The notes under the pieces were generated by a model that was given only the letters and a program-made list of their open reading frames with translations, was not told where the DNA came from and ran no database searches. This document shows positions 44,777 through 55,760 of a stretch of DNA of 64,000 bases, in pieces. The translations under genes were made by a program, and so were the position numbers. The first letter of the stretch is position 1; every line of letters begins with the position of its first letter. The stretch spans positions 508,975-572,974 of the forward strand of contig RDEW01000008.1 of NCBI GenBank assembly GCA_011109175.1, in the 5' to 3' direction. Origin of the DNA: Dicyema japonicum. Taxonomy: Eukaryota > Dicyemida > Rhombozoa > Dicyemidae.

Positions 44777-45343
44777 TTAAAAACTAAGCATTTTTATATT
44801 TTCATTTTTTTCTTTTAGAAATTCAAACTTTTTAGTCTTTTAATTTTGAATGTTAAAGTCTAAAACAGTAAGAAAATTACTATTTTCAAAAATATAGATT
44901 TTTACAAATATGCTAAAACTTTGGATGTTTGGTTACCATTTTTCTTTAGAATAATTTTAATTTTTTAATTTTAACTCATCAATTAAAAAATGATCCTTCC
45001 TTTAAAAATGGCATTTTGTGGTAAAAAATTACCCTACCGAAACCTTTTAAGCAACATTTCAATTATCAGTAAAGTTTAATATCACCTCACAAACTTTCAA
45101 TTCACTTCCCTCACTTCTTAATGAATAATTGAGTGAGTTGAATTTTCATTAACAAGATATGAAGTTGGAAAGTACAAGAATATTTAAGAGATCGACTTCC
45201 AAATTTTTGGAAATTGTTCTTTAATCTTTAATTCTACAAAAACTGAGAAATATATGTATTTTGAAATTAATTTCATAATATGCATTATTTTTAAGGTCTA
45301 TTAAATCAGTGTAACGAGTACCGGGAAAAGGCCTGATAACTCT
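44777..45343. other. AT-rich intergenic sequence
   Basis: Nothing recognised up to the assembly gap. Confidence 0.5.
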
Positions 45344-46222
45344 NNNNNNNNNNNNNNNNNNNNNNNNNNNNNNNNNNNNNNNNNNNNNNNNNNNNNNNNN
45401 NNNNNNNNNNNNNNNNNNNNNNNNNNNNNNNNNNNNNNNNNNNNNNNNNNNNNNNNNNNNNNNNNNNNNNNNNNNNNNNNNNNNNNNNNNNNNNNNNNNN
45501 NNNNNNNNNNNNNNNNNNNNNNNNNNNNNNNNNNNNNNNNNNNNNNNNNNNNNNNNNNNNNNNNNNNNNNNNNNNNNNNNNNNNNNNNNNNNNNNNNNNN
45601 NNNNNNNNNNNNNNNNNNNNNNNNNNNNNNNNNNNNNNNNNNNNNNNNNNNNNNNNNNNNNNNNNNNNNNNNNNNNNNNNNNNNNNNNNNNNNNNNNNNN
45701 NNNNNNNNNNNNNNNNNNNNNNNNNNNNNNNNNNNNNNNNNNNNNNNNNNNNNNNNNNNNNNNNNNNNNNNNNNNNNNNNNNNNNNNNNNNNNNNNNNNN
45801 NNNNNNNNNNNNNNNNNNNNNNNNNNNNNNNNNNNNNNNNNNNNNNNNNNNNNNNNNNNNNNNNNNNNNNNNNNNNNNNNNNNNNNNNNNNNNNNNNNNN
45901 NNNNNNNNNNNNNNNNNNNNNNNNNNNNNNNNNNNNNNNNNNNNNNNNNNNNNNNNNNNNNNNNNNNNNNNNNNNNNNNNNNNNNNNNNNNNNNNNNNNN
46001 NNNNNNNNNNNNNNNNNNNNNNNNNNNNNNNNNNNNNNNNNNNNNNNNNNNNNNNNNNNNNNNNNNNNNNNNNNNNNNNNNNNNNNNNNNNNNNNNNNNN
46101 NNNNNNNNNNNNNNNNNNNNNNNNNNNNNNNNNNNNNNNNNNNNNNNNNNNNNNNNNNNNNNNNNNNNNNNNNNNNNNNNNNNNNNNNNNNNNNNNNNNN
46201 NNNNNNNNNNNNNNNNNNNNNN
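45344..46222. other. Assembly gap
   Basis: 879 unknown bases. The right edge starts inside repeat R4, which explains the assembly break. Confidence 0.99.
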
Positions 46223-46790
46223 TTCAGTGGAATATGAAAAATTATATTTTATAAACTTTTTAGTTAAATGGATGAAATATATAACCTCACAATTCTACTT
46301 TCTAAACATACAAATAATATTGTAAAAACATTAATTTTCATAAATTATTTAATACACTAATAATCATAGAATAATGAATGCCTGATGTGCTTTATATCAA
46401 TTATTTCTTGTTTTGCCATAACTATTTCTTTGTCAATATTATATATCAAATTATCAGTAAAATTGTAGATTTCTTTTTTATCATTTTCTAGCAGTTCCAA
46501 AGTCTTGAAATATAATAAAAATAAAACATTAATTCCATTAGGAACCCATATAGTCTTGACTCCACAGAGAACATCATTGAAATATGACAACCAATTTACT
46601 TGTCGATTTATTTCAGGTTTTGTTTAAACATTATAATTACAGTAGTTTAATGTTTGGCAGCGAAATTGTTTAGTGTGTCTTCTGATTGAACATTATTCAC
46701 ATAACGGTACATCCATAACGGATGACTCTAAAAAGCTACCATAACTAACACTATTTGTCATCATTTAGATAATATTAAATAAATATTTTT
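46223..46790. repeat. Dispersed repeat R4, copy 2
   Basis: Near-identical to 40915-41620 without the internal duplication. It carries the minus-strand 77-codon frame at 46357-46590. Confidence 0.65.
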
Positions 46791-46796
46791 AATTTA

Positions 46797-46835
46797 TAAT
46801 AACTGTTCTTTACTTAAATAAAATTTGTGTTCTGC
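46797..46835 (+). mobile_element. SINE tail fragment
   Basis: AACTGTTCTTTACTTAAATA also occurs in the 3' body of the SINE at 3234-3556. Only this short segment matches. Confidence 0.4.
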
Positions 46836-46894
46836 ACGAACGAAACCCTAGTCATCTTGCGTGCTTATTGCAATGTGGTTGTGCTTAATTATTA

Positions 46895-47065
46895 TTATAT
46901 ATCACCACCTTTCAACGAATAATGATTTGGTTCCTTAAATGTCAAAACCTCGAAGCCAAGAGAGTCTGATAAATGTCTCAATCTTTGTCTATTATGATAG
47001 GTCTTACCACATCCAAAAGCAACATATTTAGATTAAGATCCCCAACAAAAAAAATTTCACATAGT
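46895..47065 (-). mobile_element. LINE endonuclease fragment
   Basis: Minus-strand VGDLNLNMLLLDVVRP resembles the GDLN motif of APE-type endonucleases. Very short. Confidence 0.4.
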
Positions 47066-48289
47066 CAATAAAAAATGGCCAATACTGTCCACACAATTAA
47101 TAAAAGTCTTTTAATACATTCCCCCAATGGTAATCCACACATCGTCACAACAAACGTCAACAGTGGTAAATTCACAGTCAGTGTTCCGTTTGACTACATC
47201 CATCTTAGGAAAATGATAATAGATCCGTCAATAGAGTTGAGTTTTTATATGAGAAACATCGATCTTTAAGAGAAGACAGAATTCCTAGGTATCCCATACT
47301 TCATGATTGGGAGTATATTGGAAAACTTTCAGTTGTCGTGATTAATTGATATGTTGTATATCAATGTTAAGCTACCGATTCAGTAGCGATTACTCCTATT
47401 CTCCTATTCGCTAGATGTGAAAATCAACAATAGATTTTATCATCCATCGGTAGTCTTTGTAAATAATGTCTTCGAAAATAAGCAGAAGTTTATTTTCGAA
47501 TAACATTATTGAAAGTTTTTGAAAAGTCAACTTCGACATTGTAAATTATTTTTCTGTAACTTTGGCATATATCCATAAGCCATCGATGATTCCAAAAGAT
47601 ATCAGCGGTTATCTCTACTTTTCTAAATCCTCTTTGACGATAAGTATGGATTAACAGCACTTGATATCCGAATCACCGTTCGGAATCCCTAGTCAGAGTT
47701 CAAATTATGGAAAGGAATTTTTATTAGTGATAGCGCTCTTATTCACGTATTATAATGATAATTCCTACATATTAAGATATTTATGTACCTTCAACTGCGA
47801 CCTGGTTATACAAATCCTTAGAAGATATAGCTTTGAACTTTAGATTTCCCTGAATATATTCAATACTCTCTTTAGAAGTCATTGGATTATGCGACTCGTC
47901 ATTCGGTGATAAATTTTGTTCAGTTTTAATTTCTTAAATTGGAAAATTGGCTAAATCTTCTTGGATTGAGGAGAATATGTCCTTTGAACACCATAGACAT
48001 GAAAGATTCGGATAAAGCTGACCGTTCTATTCATTCATGCATTAATTTTATTTCTAAATTGAATAATATTGGAGTTTGTGATGTGCAGACCAAAGTTATC
48101 TGTAAATAATAATGTTAGTACAAAAAAACAGGTGATGCTACCAAAGAAGGTAATGAAGTCCTAGATATTGAGGATTCAGTCGGGGAGAGAAACACAATAG
48201 TGACAAACCTAAGATGTTGACTCCGGATATCCCTTTTTATCCTCTGGTTTCAAATCATATTAAAACGTTTTCCATAAAGTCACACACAG
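47066..48289. other. Mostly unrecognised, contains repeat R3 copy 2
   Basis: Positions 47455-47590 match repeat R3 at 37955-38130. No gene was recognised in the rest. Confidence 0.45.
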
Positions 48290-50265
48290 AATAGTATTTA
48301 ATCAAATTTTAAGCTTTTGTAGACATCGCCAGAAATGATTTCTCCTACTTTCAATATCTTCACTATACAAGCCCTCCATCATCTACATTATACTTGGCAG
48401 AGAAAAAAGATATAATAGTTCATAGGTTGGTTTTCGGTGTTTTCTCGCTCGTTATTATGTCGTGATTCCTAGTAAACACACTTGACCCAGCTATCAGGGT
48501 GTCGTGCTTTCGCATTAGGATACGCTCACTTAGTTGGATTACTCCACAGAGTCCATGGCAGAAATTATCACGGGGTATATACAGTCTCTCCTTATTGGCT
48601 GCCAGTACATGTACATTGTACTTTTTAAGTGGTACACGGATCATAACATCCATCTCATCATGCTCTCTCGGATCAAACTCCACAACACCTATGTAGTAAT
48701 TTAGCTGCGAGACAGCATATTCATTTAATGCTAGGAACAAATCTCTTGCAGTAAGAGATTTCTTATAAAAGAACGCTGCTCTTTAACGGGTGCCTTCAGT
48801 AATTTGTCGTTTGTCTCAGGCATTATAAGGAATTTGATGTTACGGTAACACCCAGATACTTATATCAATTGTGTACCTCTAAAACTCTTGATAACTCTCT
48901 ACATACTTGCGTGTAAGTCGCAGATTTTGAATAATTCAAATCTAGTTCTATACTCTCAAAAAATGCCTGATTCAGACCCCCATGGAGTCGAGCGCCTCAG
49001 ATTCCTCCAAGAAAAGAGCGGCGCTGTACTGGATATTCCACGCATTTCCTCTGCGTGGTTTAGCCTCCCACATACTAATCCATGTGGAGAGCATTTCCGC
49101 TTTCTGTTGGGAACATGCACTATGGCCATTTTCGTTTAGACAACGGTCATACAATCTGCGATTAAACTCAAACAGATTATTTTCTCGACTTCTCTTACAC
49201 CGACTTCATGTGTTAGAGTTTATTCTTATACACCATGATTGCACATCTAATTCCACTTTTTTCCACCTCAACATTTTGATGTTCAATTTGGGAACACGGA
49301 GTTTACTAATTAGCACTTTTACTATAGACGGTACTTTTTTTCTCCTCCAATTGCCACACTACTTATGTGCCCGTCCACAGCCTTCAGCTCAGTCAGTCTC
49401 CAAGCAATTATGGCAAAGATCTGCACCTTCCATTTATTGGGTGGTCTGGGCTTGTCCGTCCATTCCACATAGGTGATCTGTATTGCATACAGCACTAGGG
49501 AGATGTCTACAGTGACCCTACTGGATTTGGCTACAACGCATAGGTTACAGCATTATTGATGCATGTTGACACTATTCTGTTCACCTTACAATGAGGGATC
49601 TGCGGGTAAATATACGGTCATCAAGTGGACATCTGCCGCAGCAGCGAGATTCCGCGCAAATACCTCATCAACATGCTTGAGCTCCAANCATATAGCACTA
49701 GGGAGATGTCTACAGTGATCCTACTGGATTTGGCTACAACGCATAGGCCACAGCCTTATTGATGCATGTTGACACTATTCTGTTCACCTTACAATGAAGG
49801 ATCTGCGGGTAAATATTCGTTCATCAAGTGGGCATCTGCCGCAGCAGCGAGATTCCGCGCAAATACCTCATCAACATGCTTGAGCTCCAACATATCACAG
49901 CTCTGGTGCTCGTGCTCTCTTTGACAGTTGTGGTCATCTGTTCCCCGTCCCTTTAGACTAGTATCCTCATTGCCTTGAGCCATTTTCTTGAGTTCATTAA
50001 CAGATAGACCAGTACTGAATCGGCTACTGCATAGCTCCGCAATATCTGGCCAACCATTCCAGGGCATTCAGGATAGCCTTATACGCACTTGCAGGACTAC
50101 CTGTATCGCCCATTCTTTTGGGTCAGCTGCCACAACAATCTCGTATATGCCAAGAATTAAATTCATACCATTGGTAACGCAAGTGACCCTTTTCCTTTTT
50201 TTTCAACATTTTTGCCAACTCGAGAGAGTTCGAACGCAACCGAATTGAACCAACGTTGCATGTTT
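48290..50265 (-). mobile_element. RLE LINE family II, internally deleted copy
   Basis: From 50265 on the minus strand: 5' coding region (WPDIAELCSSRFSTGLSVNE, EHEHQSCDMLELKHVDEVF), then RCLNENGHSACSQQKAEML and WISMWEAKPRRGNAWNIQ at 48990-49150, which is fused at about 48970 to RT-thumb sequence and LSERILMRKHDTLIAGSSV. The RT palm is missing. Positions 49489-49686 are repeated after the N at 49687. Confidence 0.7.
49489..49890. repeat. Direct duplication around a single N (49687)
   Basis: About 200 bp before the N recur after it with a handful of substitutions. Confidence 0.75.
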
Positions 50266-50559
50266 CTGACTAATCATTAAAATAATTTTTTCTATTTTTA
50301 TAAATTATTATTTTCCGATATAAAGATTAATTCTACGATAATTTTAATAATTATTATGACCGGTTGACAACGATTTCAAGTTGAGAACTATACACCTATA
50401 TCAATATGGCCGTTAATACGCCTAGGCGACGTAAAACCGCAAAACTATTTCAATAATTATTATTAAAATGCATTCCCGAGAAAACATTAAATTAATAAAG
50501 TTTCCATTGTGACGTATTCTTAATAATTCTATCCGTCAGCCTTAACCATGATCCTCTGT
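50266..50559. other. No gene recognised
   Basis: AT-rich spacer beyond the 5' end of the LINE. Confidence 0.4.
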
Positions 50560-50700
50560 TTGGCGCTAGTTCTCTTAGCTCGTTTAGGTCGTTTGCCATA
50601 TCTATTTTAATGCTAGATGCTGCCCAAACTTTTGTAACACAGTGAATCAGGTCCCGATGGACTGCAAATCTGAGACCATAATTTCGGCAGGCCGATGAAA
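50560..50700. repeat. Short repeat shared with 59785-59880
   Basis: TCCCGATGGACTGCAAATCT and neighbouring bases occur in inverted orientation near 59790. The element type is unknown. Confidence 0.45.
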
Positions 50701-50779
50701 AGGTAAAAGGTAGAATTTTATAAACAGTTTTGTAAATTGTACGTCGTTTTAATTCCTTATAGACAGTTTACATTATAGA

Positions 50780-51164
50780 TTGGTTAACGCTTATGAAATA
50801 AAAAGCAATCCAGAACACTTTAGTATAAGTTTGCTGTTATAAAGTTAGTTGTTTTGACGATCGAGACAAAGAATGGAATTATTGCTTTTCTCAAAATGGT
50901 GTTTTACCTGATGAAATAATACAGAAAATGTCGAATTTAAAAAAATCGCGTCATTAATTCGATTGTATGATCCGAATTCTGACTTTTTATACTTTAAAAC
51001 ATCCGGGATTTTATTGCATAAATTGCTGTAAAAAAAGAAGAGCAAAAAAATTTTTTATTGAAAATATACACCTTAAAAATGGACATTCAGGTCGAGATAA
51101 ACTACATTCCTTCATAAAGATCTTGTTTTAGATCGTGCAGAAATAAGGTCATTTCTTTTTTTAA
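50780..51164 (+). mobile_element. Integrase-like (H2C2 zinc-binding) fragment
   Basis: Plus-strand translation gives FSQNGVLPDEIIQKM and FIENIHLKNGHSGRDKLHSF. The HxxxGHxGRDKL pattern is that of the H2C2 zinc-binding domain before the catalytic core in Ginger/KRBA2-like integrases. A second copy lies inverted at 59000-59480. No catalytic core was seen. Confidence 0.45.
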
Positions 51165-51415
51165 ATCCGTCTGGCCCCCTTGGCCCCAACATGGCAAAGT
51201 TTATCAAATCGATAAGATTGTTTACAAGACTGAAGATGTTAGAGCATAGAATGACACCTTGGCTTTTTCAGAACATTGTGCTTTGATCACAACTGGTAAC
51301 TCTCATTTGTCGAAGGTTCTGTACAATAACAAGTATTATTGGTTAATTGGTTTAGATTGCTTTAAATGTCAATTTGTATGACACAATATGTCGATTTGAT
51401 TCATTGTTGAATAAA
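51165..51415. repeat. Dispersed repeat R1, copy 2
   Basis: Matches 29245-29490. It directly follows the integrase-like fragment. Confidence 0.55.
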
Positions 51416-51594
51416 TCTTTAGATTTTGGGATGGTATTGCATCAAAATATGCTCCACTACATAATAATTATTATTACATAAGATTAATTTCTCTTAGTAA
51501 AAATAATGATTTTATATGAAAAAATGCAAAATAATTTATAAACTTAAGTATAGATTAATTTGTAATAAACATAATAAATGTTGCATCACTCTCA

Positions 51595-51910
51595 TACTAT
51601 GCCGAGCCACAGACATGCAACGTGGGTTCGATTCGGTGGCGTTAAAAATTTCTCGAGTTAATAAAAATGTTGAAAAGAAAAAGGAGAAAGGTCACTTGCG
51701 TTACCTGATGTTATGAATGTAATTCTTGCCATATCCGAGTGCGTTGTGGCAGCTGACCCAAAAGAATGGGCGATTCAGGTAGTCATTCAAGTGCGCAGCA
51801 GGCTATCCCGAATGCCCTGGAATGATTGGCATACTTGGCAGACCTCTGCAGAAACAGATTCAGTACCGCTAAATTTGTGAGTGAACTCAAGAAAATAGCT
51901 GTAAGCAAAA
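51595..51910 (+). mobile_element. RLE LINE family II, 5' fragment
   Basis: MQRGFDSVALKISRVNKNVE and ISECVVAADPKEWAIQVVIQ match the N-terminal region at 36229. It stops at the start of LINE C sequence. Confidence 0.65.
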
Positions 51911-51999
51911 AGGGTACTATTTCTAAAGGAGCGAAAACCAGATTACCACAACTGTTAAAAAGAGTACGAGCACCAGTGCAGCAATACGTTTCATCTTTG

Positions 52000-52260
52000 T
52001 TAATAGGAATAGCCTCATTCTTCATAAAGATTTTTGGTTCGACACAGAGCTGTCTTTTGTAAATGTAAGCAGATTGACAGAATACTTTGTACGTGATGTG
52101 TCGAGTCTCCGTTTCGAAAGCCATATTTCAATCATGTCAAGCATTTGTTGAGCGGACTGAGTCGCTGATTGAATGCTTTGTCCTTGGAGGCAAGAATAAT
52201 ATCGTCGTCATAGAAAAGGATTGGGATCGCATAAATCTTGACTGTATTGGGATTGGGATC
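52000..52260 (-). mobile_element. LINE family C, RT fragment
   Basis: Minus-strand AIPILFYDDDIILASKDKAF and NQRLSPLNKCLT are an RT palm (DDD for the usual ADD) and match 56290-56520. Confidence 0.6.
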
Positions 52261-52790
52261 GCACAACTCCTTGGCGTTTATGTTTGCTTCGAACACAATG
52301 GCGCTGTGAAGGGATCGTCGATGCCAAAGGGCTGCACCCGCTCTCGTGCAATAGGAGTGCGGGTAGAACACCCCGGCATGCTGCAATGAATAACAATGTC
52401 ATGTTATCTCTTGAAGCGGCAGGCTTTCTAGCAGTATCGGAGGGTGTGGGATTGGACCACGGAGATGGGAAAATACCAGATGGGTATCATCTTTCCCTTC
52501 ACTTAAAGAAAATCGATCGTAAGGAACTGCACTGTTGTGAATTCTTTCTCGTACTCTATGATACTCAGCTCGGTGCTGTCTGCTTGATCGGTAATCGATA
52601 TGGCCGATAAAATCAAAAGTAAAAAAATTTGGCGTATTTGGAGTCCTTACCGTTTTGTACTGGTAGAAATCGAGACGATTGGCCAACCGTAAGAAAGACG
52701 TGAGGGAAGCGGTCTGGATGAGGCAACGAATTGTAATCGCATTAGTCCGTGGAACGCCTACTCACTGATGTCAGCAGCCGGTCTCCCCCA
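52261..52790 (+). mobile_element. RLE LINE family I, endonuclease fragment
   Basis: Plus-strand VDAKGLHPLSCNRSAGRTPRH, GLDHGDGKIPDG (RPD altered to IPD) and a C-terminal QRIVIALVRGTPTH-stop at about 52767. Frames change between blocks. Confidence 0.75.
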
Positions 52791-52889
52791 TAGTAAAAAT
52801 AATATTTTATTGTTAATAAATTTTTCTTTTGTTAAAAAAATAAAATTATTTTTAAATGATTGTCGATTTCTGTGTGAACTTTAGAATTT

Positions 52890-54200
52890 AACGAATGTTT
52901 GCTTATTACAATAAAATTATGTAAAACAAGAAAACATTAATGCTCATGTTCTGCTACACATGTTTGCCAAAAAACTAATTTTCTCAAAAAACAGTTACAT
53001 TGTCATTGAAATCAAATAATGTGAAATTTTTTCCTTGTAAAAGTAAAGAAAATTCATTTAATTTACTGATAATATCGATAAATATGCTACTTGTTGCAGC
53101 CAATTGACATCGTTAAAAAATTTACAAAATTGACATTTGAGTGGATTAAAAAAACATTAAGTTCATCTATTAATTCAAAAAAACGAGTCAAAATTTTGCC
53201 TTTCTGGTTACATTAGGAATAAGCCTTAAACTTACTTGGCTATGTAATAAAAGAGATGATGATTAGATACATTTCTTCACATAGTACTTTTAATAGGATC
53301 GATTGTAACAGCCGTGATTTTATATAATTTATTATTTTAACAACATTATCTATAAACAATATTAACGAGGATGGAATATTTATAAAAACAAGATCAAACC
53401 GGTGTAAAATACAATGCAAACATGAAACTGTAGAGATACTGGGTTTATACGGTATACTGCATAGCAAACTTTTCGATCATTGCTTGAGCACCTTCACTGC
53501 AAACACCAATACATTTTTCCCAATATAATTCCCTAGAAATCATATAATCATCGATTGCGTTGAAATTTTCTTGACCAGTTGTGTTTTTTGAAAAAATATA
53601 CAAATTTAGTAATCTTCTTACAGTGTATAATTAAACTAATAATGAACAAAAACTAATATTTTTGATAATCCTTCAACATCAGTTGATTCGTCTAACTGAA
53701 TAGATAAATAATCAGATTTTTTAAGACAAGGTTTTATTAAAGATTATGCTATAGTGTGAGCTTCTCCATTTTTTGCAATAAGGTAACTTCTCTCAGATAA
53801 ATTAAATATTATTATCAACTTCAATGAAATTTCAGTGGCTTTTAAATTTTTCATCTGTGTGAAGATCATTTGAGTTACTAAAAGCAGCAAGCATTTATTC
53901 AAAAAAGATGTATCTTTGTTTTTAAATTCTTTGTGCTCAACAATGAATGTGATGGAGCTAAGATGGAACTAATGTTCTTTTGACTTACTTTTGTGGCACA
54001 TCAAACACTCTGCTCTCTTCGAATCCTTTTCAAACTTGCAAAATCCATAAGTAAGATATTCTTTATTATATTTTCTATTCTTGAAGTGGAATATTAAAGT
54101 TATAAATTTTAATAACCTTACAATCAACCAACAAAAAAAAATAAAACGCGAAATTAAAATAGGAAAATTTAACATATTATAACAAAATATTTAATTTTAA
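52890..54200 (-). mobile_element. hAT transposase remnant (ZBED5/GTF2IRD2-like)
   Basis: Minus-strand order: KEYLTYGFCKFEKDSKRAEC with LMCH (BED-type zinc finger, about 54000-54090), LSERSYLIAKNGEAHTIA, YLSIQLDESTDVEGLSKI (the LDESTD motif), LHCILHRFDLVFINIPSS, DNVVKIINYIKSRLLQSILL, and a C-terminal SIFIDIISKLNEFSLLLQGK near 53060. The order and motifs match ZBED5-type hAT transposases. Many stops; dead. Terminal inverted repeats were not found. Confidence 0.75.
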
Positions 54201-54224
54201 TTAAGCATCACTAACACGAAAACG

Positions 54225-55760
54225 ATTCCTGATTGGGCCTGAACCGGTACAACTTATTTGACATCAAAGCTGGACAACATTCAGTCTGCTGCAGACTATC
54301 GACCGATAACCAGCATTCCGACCATGTATAAGCTGATGCCCAGATAGGTGCTAATGAGGTCAGGAGCTTTGTAGAAGCAAATGTGATTCACTCCGCAAAT
54401 CAGTTGGGTACTGTGCGAAATTGTCAGGGGGGAAAAAGAGGCATTGATCAATAAATGCCTTTATGTGTCTTACGTATAAACATCTTTGTCTAAGTAAGTG
54501 GATGTGAAGAAGGCATATGATATAGTTAATCATATTGTTTTGTCAAGTGCCTTCACAGTCTGTATATGCATGTGTAGTTCATCAGCTTGTAGTGGCTGTG
54601 ATGAATAGGTAAATTATTCATCAGAATTATAATAGGCTCCGGACGGACAAGGTAAGACTCAAGAGACGGATCCTTCAGAGGGATAGCTTGTCTACGCTGC
54701 TTTTTGTTCTCTGTTTTGAGTCATTGAATCGCTTCCTCAATGACCGACTATAGGGTTAGATTTGAATTATTCAAAGTCTGCGACTTACACGCAAGTAAGT
54801 GGCGAGCTAGTAAAAGTCTTAGAGGAACACGAAAACATAAGTATCTGGGTGTTACCGAAACTCCAAATTCCCTTATAATGCCTGAGACAAAGCGACAAAT
54901 TACTAAAGGCATTAGTAAAAAAGCATCGTTACTATCTAAGAAGTCTCTAAATGAAAGGAATTTATTCCTAGCATTAAATTTGTATGCTGTCTCGCTACTA
55001 AATAATTATATAGGTTTTGTTGAGTTTGAACCCAAAAAGCATGATAAGATGGATGTTAAAATCCCATGAGTACTCAAGGAGAATCACATAGATGCAAGAC
55101 CGCAATATTTAATGTGTTCTATCATCAAATAAATGTCCCCATTGTAAGTCAAGTAGCATGTCGGTTGATCTTTTAGGCACTCGGTGTGGATCCATGCTCT
55201 GCCACGACAATGTGTGAACGCATAACGATGTAGTAAGGAGTCTTCATCTTCTACACTGCAATAAGTTTGGCATTTGTTACACCAGAAAGTTGCGGACTTA
55301 TAAGGTGCAGTCCAAATTAAGATAGACAGTGTTATCCGTACCTCAGTGCTAGTTAAGCACAATAAACCGGACATTGTGGAACACGATAAGGTGTCTGGCC
55401 AAGTCCTTATCATAGAAATTGGAATCACGTCTCAAGACTATTAGCAGACTGTGAAGGGAAAAAAATGGAAGTAAGACTTGCTTGTCAACAAGATGGGACA
55501 GATGCTTGGTTGCAAGGTTATCGTTATTCCAATAGTAATGACGTGGCAAAATTTGCAACAAAGTACCACAAGGGATATCTGAAGCAATAGGTTGTAGATA
55601 AGAAGCTCCAAAAAAAATAAGGCGGACCCTAGAGAGCCTGACACTGGACTATAGGAGGCAGAACACGGAGATGCCATATGGGGACGTTATTATTATTACC
55701 TCCTGGATCACTTGGTTAAAAAAAGAAATAAAAGGTTTTCAACTAACTGTAATTCCAGAC
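54225..55760 (+). mobile_element. RLE LINE family II, RT to 3' end, decayed
   Basis: Plus-strand motifs: TYLTSKLDNIQSAADYRPIT (54255), RRILQRDSLSTLLFVLCFE (54660), thumb sequence with HKYLGVTETPNSLIMPETKR (54830), AVSLLNNYIGFVEFEPKKHD, VLVKHNKPDIVEHDKVSG and LIIEIGITSQ (55340-55440; endonuclease PD and E residues), then WLQGYRYSNSNDV and the 3' tail. Several frameshifts and stops. Confidence 0.75.

Noticed and set aside
51783-52124. A 113-codon minus-strand protein.
   Set aside because: It overlaps LINE family II and C fragments that are read in other frames; no domain of its own.
55084-55428. A 114-codon minus-strand protein.
   Set aside because: It is the reverse strand of a decayed family II LINE, which has recognisable motifs on the plus strand.
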